Shown here: positions 7,478 through 14,938 of the stretch, one piece after another
Layout: every line of letters starts with the position of its first letter
Numbering within the stretch: position 1 is the stretch's first letter
From: Chloroflexota bacterium
Lineage (GTDB): Bacteria; Chloroflexota; Ktedonobacteria; Ktedonobacterales; Ktedonobacteraceae
DNA length: 25,599 nucleotides
Assembly: GCA_902810755.1 (NCBI GenBank)
Contig: CADDYT010000084.1
Location: 1 to 25,599 of the forward strand
Direction of reading: 5' to 3'
The notes under the pieces: generated by a model
What the model was told of the DNA's origin: nothing
The model's input: the letters and a program-made list of their open reading frames with translations, nothing else
Databases searched by the model: none
Program-made: the position numbers and the translations under genes

Positions 7478-8461
7478 GTGTACAGGATCGCTGGCCGCTG
7501 TTGCGCCCTGGCATTGTGTTGTTTACTGGCAACCATCTTGCTGCTTTTCCCAGGCAGTTTCACACTTTTTGCTCGCGCCGCCAGTCCGCAGGTCTCTCTC
7601 ACCTTTCCCCTCGTCAACGGCGTGGCCACCGGCCACGTTGGCACGCGCGTCACCATCAGCGGCTCTGGCTTTACCACCGGAGCCGCCAGCCTCTACACCA
7701 CAACGAACGGCAACCCGGCAAAATGCACGGATGCCGCGTCCCCCGCCAGTCTGGGCCTCACGCCTTTCAACACGCATCCAAAGGTCTTTATCGTTGGCAA
7801 CAACTTCGAGGTGCAGAGTACGTGGCCTTCCAGCGCGCCCGACGCCGGGACGGCCTACTATATCTGTGTCGTCAAGCATGGCGAAAGCACGCTCTCTTCA
7901 AACGCCTTCACCGTCGCGCCGCCTGCCACCGTCGCCGTCGCGCCGACGACAGCTGCGCCGGGGGCGCAAGTTACCCTCACCGGCTCCAACTGGCTACCGC
8001 CGCAGCTCATCACCGTCTCCATCTTCGCGGACAACAACAGCGGCCAGCCGCTTGTCAGCCAGAGCGTCACGCCCGACGCGAACGGAAATCTCAATGTCTC
8101 ACTCACCATCCCCGCCAGCGCGCAGCCGGGCAGCTACTCCGTCGCGGCAGTAGCGCAGAACGAGACAACGATGAACGCCAGCGCCTCTGATGCTCTGACC
8201 ATCGTTACAGCGACCGCTACACCGTCACCCTCTCCCTCCCCATCGCCGTCACCTTCCCCCTCACCTTCCGTGACGGCCTCGCCTGCGGCAACCCTGTCGG
8301 CCTCGCCCACCGCCACGCAGGTCAGCAGCGCGAACAGTAATACATCCGGCTCCGATGGGGGGCTATCCAGCACCACTCTTCTCTTCATCCTCATCGGCAT
8401 CGGCATCCTGCTGATCATCGTCGGCAGCATCCTCTTCATCGTCTACGGGCGTATGCGCTGA
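7478..8461 (+). CDS. Membrane-anchored surface protein with Ig-like (IPT-type) domains
   Basis: This protein of about 327 residues has a hydrophobic signal sequence (first 35 or so residues, ending near ARAASPQ), then two beta-rich Ig-like domains. The first (about 40-148) contains GTRVTISGSGF. The second (about 150-243) contains PGAQVTLTGSNWLPPQLITVSI, like IPT/TIG or Big-type repeats. A Pro-Ser tract (PSPSPSPSP, about 246-270) and a Ser/Thr/Ala linker follow, then a single transmembrane helix (LLFILIGIGILLIIVGSILFIV) and a tiny cytoplasmic end YGRMR. The layout indicates a protein held outside the cell on a flexible stalk. Start choice: GGGGG lies seven bases before the GTG at 7478, whereas a TTG at 7472 is too close to it. 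Function and ligand are unknown. It converges with the dprE2-like gene 28 bases away. Confidence 0.8.
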   Translation: MYRIAGRCCALALCCLLATILLLFPGSFTLFARAASPQVSLTFPLVNGVATGHVGTRVTISGSGFTTGAASLYTTTNGNPAKCTDAASPASLGLTPFNTHPKVFIVGNNFEVQSTWPSSAPDAGTAYYICVVKHGESTLSSNAFTVAPPATVAVAPTTAAPGAQVTLTGSNWLPPQLITVSIFADNNSGQPLVSQSVTPDANGNLNVSLTIPASAQPGSYSVAAVAQNETTMNASASDALTIVTATATPSPSPSPSPSPSPSPSVTASPAATLSASPTATQVSSANSNTSGSDGGLSSTTLLFILIGIGILLIIVGSILFIVYGRMR

Positions 8462-8489
8462 CCAACGGGATCGCCCGGCAGGCGCCGCT

Positions 8490-9224
8490 TTAGAACGCCA
8501 GCCGTTTGAAGACCTTCTCCGGCAAAAGCTTCACAATCAACATGATAGCGCGCCAGTAGCCGGGCAGATAGACCACCTCTTTGCGCCGCTTGATGGCACG
8601 GTAGATGCCCTCGCCAACCACGCGCGGGCTGGCGAAAAGCGGTCCCTTTTTCAGCCCCGCCGTCATCGGCGTATCCACCAGCCCCGGCTTGATGGTCACG
8701 ACGGAGACGCCTGCTTTGTAGAGGCGACTGCGCAGGCCCTGCACAAAGAGGCTGACGGCGCCCTTCGTCGTGCCATAGACATAGTTGCTGCGCCTCCCGC
8801 GATCGCCCGCCACCGAGGTCACGACAGCAATGCAGCCATGTCGCTGCTGCTCAAAATAGTTGCCCAGAATCGTCAGCAGCGAGATGACGCTGGTGCAGTT
8901 AGTGGTAAATTCCTTCAACGTCTCCTCGACGCTCTGCTGGCACTGCTGCTGGTTCCCCAGCGTGCCGTGCGAGATTAAGACCGTATCCAGCCCACCCAGC
9001 GTCTCAACGGCGCTATCGATCAACTCCCGGTGTCGTTCCAGTTGAGAGAGGTCAAGCAGGCAGGTATCCACGCGCTTTGCGCCGCGCACTTTGAGGTCTT
9101 GCGCCACCGCTTCCAGCTTCTCCGCCGTGCGCCCCACCAGAAAAAACTCCGCGCCCTCACTGGCAAAACACTTCGCAGCCTCATGCGCGATAGCTGAGGT
9201 CGCGCCCAGTATCAACATCTTCAT
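8490..9224 (-). CDS. DprE2-like short-chain dehydrogenase (decaprenylphosphoryl-2-keto-ribose reductase family)
   Basis: This 244-residue SDR enzyme has a dinucleotide-binding GATSAIA (7-13), the Asn of NCTS (109), Ser137, and the catalytic pair Tyr150 and Lys154 in VYGTTK. The stretch GDRGRRSNYVYGTTK and the C-terminus KLLPEKVFKRLAF match, from memory, the DprE2 pattern of mycobacteria (GERVRRANFVYGSTK and IPRSIFRKLPI). In that family DprE2 reduces the 2-keto sugar made by DprE1, completing conversion of polyprenyl-phospho-ribose to the arabinose form used in cell-surface glycans. It overlaps the dprE1-like gene by 44 bases, strongly suggesting they work together. ATG 9224 is chosen; ATG 9239 adds five residues. 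The true substrate in this organism is inferred. Confidence 0.83.
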   Translation of the reverse strand: MKMLILGATSAIAHEAAKCFASEGAEFFLVGRTAEKLEAVAQDLKVRGAKRVDTCLLDLSQLERHRELIDSAVETLGGLDTVLISHGTLGNQQQCQQSVEETLKEFTTNCTSVISLLTILGNYFEQQRHGCIAVVTSVAGDRGRRSNYVYGTTKGAVSLFVQGLRSRLYKAGVSVVTIKPGLVDTPMTAGLKKGPLFASPRVVGEGIYRAIKRRKEVVYLPGYWRAIMLIVKLLPEKVFKRLAF

Positions 9225-10563
9225 ATGTATCAGTACCATTCCCAGTAGTGGTGACTCGCCGCCAGAAACTGGACGAGAATTGCGGGTCTTTATAGCGGGC
9301 AAATTCACGCCAGAGCGGGAAGTATGTCTGGAAGCTCTGTGCCGACATACGAGCATCCTTCGCCGGGTAGACGGCGCCCCCGCTCTGCCGCACAATAGCA
9401 TCCAGTTCATCCAGCAGGCGCAGCGTCTCCTGTCCGTGATAAGCAAAGTCCAGCGCGAGCGTCAGGCCCGGTCGCGGGAACGAGAGCAGGCCCGGCGACT
9501 GCACATCGCCAAACTGCTTCAGCACCGTCAAGAACGATCCCTGCCCGGAACGGCGAATGCGCTCAAGAAGCTCGCGCATAGCCTCGCGCCCATCGGTGAA
9601 CGGCACCACGCACTGGTACTGCAAGAAGCCGCGTCGCCCGTAGAGCCGGTTCCAGTCCTTAATCGAGTCCAGCGGATAAAAAAACGGGTCATAATGCACG
9701 AGCTTGCGTACAGCGTGGCGCAGTTGCGAGCGATAATACAGCGCGTTAAACGTCTTCACTGTCAGCGTATTGAACGCCAGCGAGGGCAGGTCAAACGGCA
9801 CGCTCAAGGGCAACTGGCCGCGCGGCGTGCCTGATCGCGCTGTCTCCGGCGCGTGGTTGCCGCGCATGAACATACCCCGGCAGACCTCTTTGCCGCCAAC
9901 CAGGCAATCAACCCAGGAAACGGTGTATTCATAATCCTGGTCGGACTGCTGCGAAAGCTGCATAAACTCCTCAAGCGAAGCAAAACGGATGCGCTCCATG
10001 TCAATCAAGGGATTGGCGATGGGCTTGAGGCGGAACTCGGCCCACAGAATTACGCCCGTCAGGCCCAGGCCGCCGATGGTGGCGCGGAAAAGCTCGCGAT
10101 TCTCGGTCGGCGAGCAAAGCAAGCGTTCGCCGCTGGAGCGCAGCAGTTCAAAACGGGTCACGTGGCAGCCAAACGTTCCTGCCCGGTGATGATTCTTGCC
10201 ATGAATATCGTTGGCAATCGCCCCGCCGACCGAGACATACTTCGTCCCCGGCGTCACCGGCAAAAACCAGCCGCGCGGCACCATCACCGCTAAGATCTCC
10301 GCCAGCGAGACCCCCGCCTCGCAGCGCAGCAACCCCTCGCGCTCGTCAAAGGCCAGCAAGCGCCGCAGGTGGCTCACATCCAGCACCACGCCGCCCTCGT
10401 TGAGGCAGCTATCCCCGTAACTGCGCCCATACGCATACGGCAGCACCGGCGCCCCGAAGCTCGCCAGGTCCGGCACCTCGTGCCGCCAGTATACCGGCAC
10501 CACCCGCGCAGGCTCAACCTGCGGATAGCGCCCCCACGATTGCACATTCTTAGATAATGTCAT
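9181..10563 (-). CDS. DprE1-like FAD-dependent oxidase (decaprenylphosphoryl-ribose 2'-oxidase family)
   Basis: This 460-residue protein has the two-domain VAO/p-cresol methylhydroxylase fold. The FAD-binding half carries GRSYGDSCLNEGG (46-58), PVTPGTKYVSVGGAIANDIHGKNHH (102-126) and a catalytic-domain segment FYPLDSIKDWNRLYG. Lys402 in YPAKDAR corresponds to the essential Lys418 of Mycobacterium tuberculosis DprE1. At the position of DprE1 Cys387, the benzothiazinone target, it has Ala370 (GLTLALDF against GWNICVDF, recalled). It would oxidise the 2'-OH of a polyprenyl-phospho-pentose. The final 23 or so residues extend beyond the family end and overlap the next gene. It starts only 3 bases after the antitoxin stop codon, so its ribosome-binding site lies inside that gene. 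Confidence 0.88.
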   Translation of the reverse strand: MTLSKNVQSWGRYPQVEPARVVPVYWRHEVPDLASFGAPVLPYAYGRSYGDSCLNEGGVVLDVSHLRRLLAFDEREGLLRCEAGVSLAEILAVMVPRGWFLPVTPGTKYVSVGGAIANDIHGKNHHRAGTFGCHVTRFELLRSSGERLLCSPTENRELFRATIGGLGLTGVILWAEFRLKPIANPLIDMERIRFASLEEFMQLSQQSDQDYEYTVSWVDCLVGGKEVCRGMFMRGNHAPETARSGTPRGQLPLSVPFDLPSLAFNTLTVKTFNALYYRSQLRHAVRKLVHYDPFFYPLDSIKDWNRLYGRRGFLQYQCVVPFTDGREAMRELLERIRRSGQGSFLTVLKQFGDVQSPGLLSFPRPGLTLALDFAYHGQETLRLLDELDAIVRQSGGAVYPAKDARMSAQSFQTYFPLWREFARYKDPQFSSSFWRRVTTTGNGTDTYEDVDTGRDLSYRA

Positions 10564-10566
10564 ATG

Positions 10567-10866
10567 TTACTCATCTTTGCGATAGGTGTAAGGAGTAGTC
10601 TCTTCTCTTACTTTCTCCGCCAGAAATGTCTTCATCAAAGACTGATAAGGAACATCCCTCTTGTTCGCCAGCATCTTGAGTTGGGCCAGTAACGATTCTG
10701 GCAGGCGAATAGAAACCGATCTGGTTGAGGGCTTGAGGTTAGGAAATGAGGGATTTTTCTCAGCCCTATCCCAATCAATATATTCGGTGGAATCATGCGT
10801 TGCCCAGAACGCTCTCTCCTCATCTTCATTGTCAAAATGCGGAATGGATTTATTGTTGTCTTGCAT
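10567..10866 (-). CDS. CopG/ribbon-helix-helix-type antitoxin
   Basis: This 99-residue protein has an acidic N-terminal part (SIPHFDNEDEERAFWATHD, then YIDWDRAEKN) and a C-terminal ribbon-helix-helix-like segment SVSIRLPESLLAQLKMLANK followed by VPYQSLMKTFLAEKV. This is the form of the CopG-antitoxin family paired with BrnT-type toxins. It would bind and neutralise the toxin and repress the shared promoter. It overlaps the toxin gene by 17 bases, toxin first, which is the usual order for BrnT systems. Its TAA is followed after 3 bases by the ATG of the dprE1-like gene, so the same transcript probably continues into the sugar epimerase genes, which is unusual. Confidence 0.88.
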   Translation of the reverse strand: MQDNNKSIPHFDNEDEERAFWATHDSTEYIDWDRAEKNPSFPNLKPSTRSVSIRLPESLLAQLKMLANKRDVPYQSLMKTFLAEKVREETTPYTYRKDE

Positions 10867-11146
10867 ATTTCTGCCTTTCCTGATCCGTCTGCTCGCGGGC
10901 TGAAATGACGCGAATCATATTGTTTCTGCTTGTGAAAGCGAGAAATAACGGTCTTCCTGTATCACTTCGTCCGAGAGCATAGTAACGTTTCTCGTATGTA
11001 GAATGTATCCTGTCCTCACCGACAATCAGGGGCCTGTTGAAGAACACCTCTTCACACTCTCTGAAGTCAACCCGATGTTTCTCCCAATTCTTCTGCTTAC
11101 TTCCTTTACCCCAGTCAAAGCCAACGATACTACTAAAGTCAAACAC
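10850..11146 (-). CDS. brnT: BrnT-family toxin
   Basis: This 98-residue protein fits BrnT (DUF497), a small RelE-like ribonuclease toxin. It shows the family course FDWGKGSKQKNWEKHRVDF, then EEVFFNRPLIV, a DRIHSTYEKRYYALGRSDTGRPLFLAFTSR core, and the end IRVISAREQTDQERQKY. The start is best placed at GTG 11146 because GGAGGAT lies six bases upstream (11150-11156 on this strand). A TTG at 11158 would put the ribosome-binding site inside the coding region. It is followed with overlap by the CopG-like antitoxin, forming a type II toxin-antitoxin pair. By family knowledge, the toxin cuts RNA and halts growth when the antitoxin is lost. Confidence 0.9.
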   Translation of the reverse strand: MFDFSSIVGFDWGKGSKQKNWEKHRVDFRECEEVFFNRPLIVGEDRIHSTYEKRYYALGRSDTGRPLFLAFTSRNNMIRVISAREQTDQERQKYARQQ

Positions 11147-11261
11147 GCTATCCTCCAACGCATTTCATGTATATGATAGTACAATACAGTTGTTCCGCCG
11201 TCAAGCCAATTTTTATGCGAACTATACGCACGTGCCTGACCCGTTGCAGTGAGATTATCGC

Positions 11262-11290
11262 TTGCTCTCCATAATCCCATGTGGTATACT
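11262..11290 (+). promoter_or_regulatory. Promoter for the unrecognised gene at 11386
   Basis: TATACT (11285-11290) carries TGG immediately upstream (extended -10). TTGCTC (11262-11267) lies 17 bases away as a weak -35. It points rightward, away from the toxin-antitoxin operon. Confidence 0.6.
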
Positions 11291-11385
11291 CCCGAACCGT
11301 TGGCACTACCAATCATCGTTCACCTTAGCGGAAAGGTTCAGGAGTATGCACGATCCATCACCATCACTACCTGACGCTCGAAGGC

Positions 11386-11835
11386 GTGCGCCAGCAAATC
11401 TCTGAACCCGATCAGGCGCTGTGGATTGTTCCCAGTTTCCGGCAATCGCGAGTGCTGCTGGATAAAGATGGCTCGATGCAAGAGTTGAAACAGATGGTTG
11501 AGGAATTCTCCTGGGAACCGCTGCGCAGTGAGGCTATCGGTTTCGCCGGACACATCCTTATGTGCGACGCCGAATTAGTTCACAAACTCTTCAGCAATCT
11601 CTGGAAAGGCAACCTCTCCGGCGTCTCCTACGTCGTCACGCGGCTCTTTGATGACGCTACAATAGCGATGATGCTCTATCACGCTGTCTTCATCACCACC
11701 GATAGCGTCTACTATGAGGAAGTCGAGCGCGCCGTTGCCCTTGACACGGACTGGACGCACTATCACCGCCTGCTCAGTGGCACGGAAACTGACCCGGAAG
11801 ATAGCAGTTCTATCAGCAGATCATCCCACGAGTAG
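11386..11835 (+). CDS. Unrecognised conserved-looking protein, start uncertain
   Basis: I do not recognise the family. The product, about 149 residues from GTG 11386, is soluble with alternating hydrophobic and acidic helices and no signal peptide or membrane segment. Notable segments are ALWIVPSFRQSRVLLDKDG, EAIGFAGHILMCDAELVHKLF and DDATIAMMLYHAVFITTDSVYY. The start is unclear. The good AGGAG (11340-11344) precedes an ATG at 11346 in a different frame, while the reading frame itself stays open back to 11329 and reads IHHHYLTLEGV before the GTG. Either a non-standard start or a small insertion near the start has occurred. The last dozen residues (SISRSSHE end) overlap the 3' remnant of the opposite-strand pseudogene, so the tail may be acquired. 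Confidence 0.6.
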   Translation: MRQQISEPDQALWIVPSFRQSRVLLDKDGSMQELKQMVEEFSWEPLRSEAIGFAGHILMCDAELVHKLFSNLWKGNLSGVSYVVTRLFDDATIAMMLYHAVFITTDSVYYEEVERAVALDTDWTHYHRLLSGTETDPEDSSSISRSSHE

Positions 11836-12784
11836 TCGCGTACTCCATGCGCTTGCAGAGCCGTGTGGTAGCGGCGCAGGATGTTTCCTTCACGCTGTTC
11901 CTCGTGTCGCTATTCAGAAGTCCAGAAGGTTGCGGAGAAATTGACAAGGTCATATGTGGCGATGTCAAAGCTCGCCGATTGCCAGTCCACCAGGTAAGTT
12001 GCGCTGCTGGCAGGCCACTCTGGGACAAGGAAGTTAGCGAAATAGGCATCACCATGCGTGAGAGTGAGATTCGTCTTTGTGCGAAAGCGCGGTTCGAGAT
12101 ATCGCAGCCAGTGATAGCGCAGGCCAGCAAACACCTGTTCGTAGAGGACGCGCAGGTCGTCAGGGAACCATGCTGCCTCGGCGGCGATCAGGCTTTCCCA
12201 GGAGGTTTTCCGGCGTTGCACATACAGATCAAAGCGGTTCGCGTTACGACACCAGTAGCCAATGTCGAGTTTGCCCGTTTCCAGCAAGGGGTGATCCCAC
12301 CAGTAAGCGTGCAACTGCGCCAGGGCATCAACGATGGCTTCAATGTCCGCACGGGCAGGCACTGCCTCGACAATGCTGATTTGCTGTTCGCGCGTAATGG
12401 GAACATGATGGGTCTCTGACAGGTCCTGCAAAAGCAGATAGGAATTGCCGATCTGCTCGTCATAGGCAGCGGCGTAACAGGGAACAAGCACAGGAGGTGA
12501 TCGTGCAGAGAGGCGATAAGACTATAGAATTGTACTTCATCCCGACCGGCTTCCTTGCCCCATGCTTGCCGGATGTTCTGTTTGAGTATCAGGCGGGCCG
12601 GAATTTCAGGGGCGGCATCAGGCGAATAGCGGAGTAACAGACGACTGGCCCGCGAGTTAAATGCGCCTATCGTTTCTTGCTCAACAGCCTGCACCGCTCC
12701 CTGTCGCAGCGTTCCTGACTGGCGCAAGATAGCAGTGAGTCATTGTGGTGTGAGAGGATCAGGAACGGGGATATAAACATTCAT
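11824..12784 (-). pseudogene. Decayed APH/choline-kinase-like phosphotransferase
   Basis: Joined across three lesions, the minus strand encodes a phosphotransferase of the aminoglycoside/choline-kinase-like fold. It has a start ATG at 12784 with AGGAGG upstream, a lysine-bearing strand PARLILKQN, a catalytic loop THGDAYFANF and a metal-binding VDWQSASFD. The lesions are: an in-frame TGA at 12740-12742 where the context LTPQ-stop-LTAIL suggests a lost Trp; a frameshift near 12494, after SLIASLHDH and before VLVPCYAAAY; and a TAG at 11910-11912, after which the frame continues EQREGNILRRYHTALQAHG and DYSWDDLL. Beyond 11824 the similarity-like sequence ends and the opposite-strand gene takes over. 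Three independent lesions argue for a dead gene rather than sequencing error. Confidence 0.85.
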
Positions 12785-12865
12785 ATTCGTCTAACTTTCC
12801 TCCTGTGATCTATACCAGAAAATCATGCGTACACTCAGCATAACATACGAAAGATATCTTTGCTA

Positions 12866-12874
12866 TGCTATACT
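12866..12874 (+). promoter_or_regulatory. Extended -10 promoter for the acyl-CoA ligase gene
   Basis: TGCTATACT lies about 125 bases before the ATG at 12999, with no clear -35. The leader contains a 49-codon reading frame (12902-13051) preceded by GAGGAA that overlaps the ligase start in another frame; I do not count it as a gene. Confidence 0.5.
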
Positions 12875-12998
12875 GCTTACAGGTTTTCATGAGGAAACGC
12901 TATGGCGCGACGGGCAAGTATCTCAAAAACGCCTGCGAGCAGACTATGTTTGAAACATCACGAGCGTAGTTGCGCAACCATCCTATCAGGAGGGAGAC

Positions 12999-14750
12999 AT
13001 GGCCATGACCAACGATGGTCTGTCGTACTGGCAGGCCGAGACCTCGGATGAACCACTGCTTGAAACGACGATTGGCGACCGCTTAGATCAGCAGGCCGCC
13101 AAAACCCCCACGAGAGAAGCGGTTGTCTACACCGGCTATCCCGAATTTGGCGACGCGCTCAACATTCGCTGGAGCTATGCCGAGTACCGGGCGCGCGTCA
13201 ATGCCGTCGCGAAGGGGCTGATGGCCCTCGGTCTGAACAAGGGCGACCACATCGCAGTATGGGCCGCGAACCTGCCCGAATGGCCGCTGCTCCAGCTTGC
13301 CGCCGCCAAAATCGGCCTCGTGCTGGTGACGATCAACCCGGTGCTGCGGGCCGCAGAAGTCGAATACATCCTCAAACAGGGGGATGTACGGGCATTATTC
13401 CTGATGGCGCAGATACGCGACCAGAACTGCCTTGCCACCGTGCGCTCCATGACCGCGCCCGGCAACAAAGCCGGTGAAGTGAACGGCGAGGCGGACGGGC
13501 GTCTGCCCCTGCTACGCTACGTCTGCCTGCTGGGCCTGCCGCCCGCCGACCTTGAGCAGGAGAGCTGGCGACCCGCGCTCTTCCGCGAAACGGTCGCGGC
13601 TGGCGCGGCCATCAGCGATGAGCAACTGGCCGAACGGCAGGCAACGGTCACGCCCGACGACCCGGCGATGATCCTCTATACTTCCGGCACCACCGGCTTC
13701 CCCAAAGGGGCCGTGCTGACGCATCGCAACCTGCTCAACCAGGCGTACTTTGTGATGCGCCAGGGCAAATTTGAGGAGGATATTCGCGGCTGCGTGCTGG
13801 TGCCATTCTTCCACGTCTTCGGCTGCGTGGGCTACGTGCTGGTCGCCCTCAGTTCCGGCGGCACCATCTATCCCCTGCTCGGCTTCGACCCGCTCAAGGC
13901 CATGCAGATCATCAGCAGCGAACGCTGCACCGTCACCGGCGGCGTCCCCACCATGCTCATGGCGATACTGCAACATCCCGATTTTGAGAAATATGACCTC
14001 TCATCGCTCAAACAGATCAGTTGCGCGGGCGCGCCCGTCCCCGTCGCGTTGATGGAAGAGGTCAAGCGGCGTATCGGGGCCGATGTCGTCATCGCCTTCG
14101 GCCAGACGGAAAACACCGGCGCCATGACCGTCACCCTGCCCGATGACCCCTTCGAGCGCAAGGCGGCAACCGTCGGCAAAGCCCTGCCGCATACCGATAT
14201 CAAGATCGTCGACCCCGCCACCGGCGCGACCGTTCCCGTTGGCGAGCGCGGCGAAATCTGCTGTCGCGGCCCCATCGTCATGGCCGGCTACTACAATATG
14301 CCCGAGCGGACGGCGGAGGCCATCGACAGCGAAGGCTGGCTGCATACCGGCGATCTGGCGACGATGGACGCAAACGGCTACATCAATATCGTGGGCCGCC
14401 TCAAAGAGATGGTCATTCGCGGCGGCGAAAACCTCTTCCCGCGCGAGATCGAAGAATTCCTGATTCGCCATCCAAAAGTGACCGATGTGCAGGTTCTCGG
14501 CGTCCCCGACAAATTCTTCGGCGAAGAACTGCTGGCCGTCATCATCCCCAGAGCAGGCGAGACGCTGACCGAGGAGGAACTGCGTGAATACTGCAAGGGG
14601 CAGATCAGCCGCCAGAAGATTCCGCGCTACTTCCAGTTCGTCGAGTCCTACCCCATGACGGGTAGCGGCAAAGTCCAGAAATTCGTCCTGCGCGAACAGG
14701 CCATCAAAGCCCTGGGCCTCGAAGAAGCCACCCAGGTCAAGACGGCGTGA
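12999..14750 (+). CDS. Acyl-CoA synthetase (AMP-dependent, ANL superfamily)
   Basis: This 583-residue enzyme activates a carboxylic acid, probably a fatty acid, to acyl-AMP and then to acyl-CoA. The P-loop-like motif YTSGTTGFPKGA is at 227-238. It is followed by VPFFHVFGCVG, the AFGQTENTGAMT adenine-binding region, the HTGDLATMDANGY and GRLKEMVIRGGENLFPREIE hinge motifs, and the C-terminal catalytic Lys558 in GSGKVQKF. Length and motif order match FadD/YngI-type fatty-acyl or medium-chain ligases rather than acetyl-CoA synthetase (which is longer). AGGAGGG (12988-12994) lies before two possible ATGs at 12999 and 13005. It stands alone, so the pathway (beta-oxidation or lipid salvage) is inferred. 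Confidence 0.93.
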   Translation: MAMTNDGLSYWQAETSDEPLLETTIGDRLDQQAAKTPTREAVVYTGYPEFGDALNIRWSYAEYRARVNAVAKGLMALGLNKGDHIAVWAANLPEWPLLQLAAAKIGLVLVTINPVLRAAEVEYILKQGDVRALFLMAQIRDQNCLATVRSMTAPGNKAGEVNGEADGRLPLLRYVCLLGLPPADLEQESWRPALFRETVAAGAAISDEQLAERQATVTPDDPAMILYTSGTTGFPKGAVLTHRNLLNQAYFVMRQGKFEEDIRGCVLVPFFHVFGCVGYVLVALSSGGTIYPLLGFDPLKAMQIISSERCTVTGGVPTMLMAILQHPDFEKYDLSSLKQISCAGAPVPVALMEEVKRRIGADVVIAFGQTENTGAMTVTLPDDPFERKAATVGKALPHTDIKIVDPATGATVPVGERGEICCRGPIVMAGYYNMPERTAEAIDSEGWLHTGDLATMDANGYINIVGRLKEMVIRGGENLFPREIEEFLIRHPKVTDVQVLGVPDKFFGEELLAVIIPRAGETLTEEELREYCKGQISRQKIPRYFQFVESYPMTGSGKVQKFVLREQAIKALGLEEATQVKTA

Positions 14751-14765
14751 TAATAGAAAGATGCG

Positions 14766-14893
14766 GGATTCGGACGTGTCATGCTGAGTGAAAAGAGCCT
14801 TTAGCCCTGAGTGGAGTGAAGGGGAAGCATCTGCGGCAACCTGAGATCAACTGTGGTTCACAAGAGATGCTTCGCTCCACTCAGCATGACATG
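14766..14893. repeat. Interspersed palindromic repeat (CATGCTGAGTG family)
   Basis: The gap between the ligase and thiamine pyrophosphokinase genes contains an imperfect palindrome. The left end TGTCATGCTGAGTG (14777-14790) is the inverse of CACTCAGCATGACA (14879-14892). Inner parts GGAGTGAAGG and GAAGCATCT (left) match the inverse of AGATGCTTCGCTCC (14864-14877). The left side contains a 23-base insertion or duplication bounded by GAGTG. A 24-base stretch of its left end (14766-14789) recurs with two mismatches at 15568-15591. This is a small non-coding interspersed repeat; it may also end transcripts. Confidence 0.75.
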
Positions 14894-14938
14894 CCCTGAC
14901 CTGCTATCCCGGTTTAAGAGTGAGGGTACCCATACTGC

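Noticed and set aside
9225..9446. N-terminal extension of the dprE2-like frame
   Set aside because: It lies wholly inside the dprE1-like gene and the SDR family starts at the GATSAIA strand near 9224.
11026..11316. Minus-strand frame covering the toxin upstream region
   Set aside because: It is out of frame with the toxin and overlaps the toxin coding region; no recognisable domain.
12740..12742. TGA recoding as Trp or selenocysteine
   Set aside because: The same gene also has a frameshift and a TAG, no recoding element is seen, and other genes in the window use TGA as stop.
12902..13051. 49-codon frame upstream of the acyl-CoA ligase
   Set aside because: It overlaps the ligase start in another frame, has no family resemblance and looks like chance despite a GAGGAA upstream.
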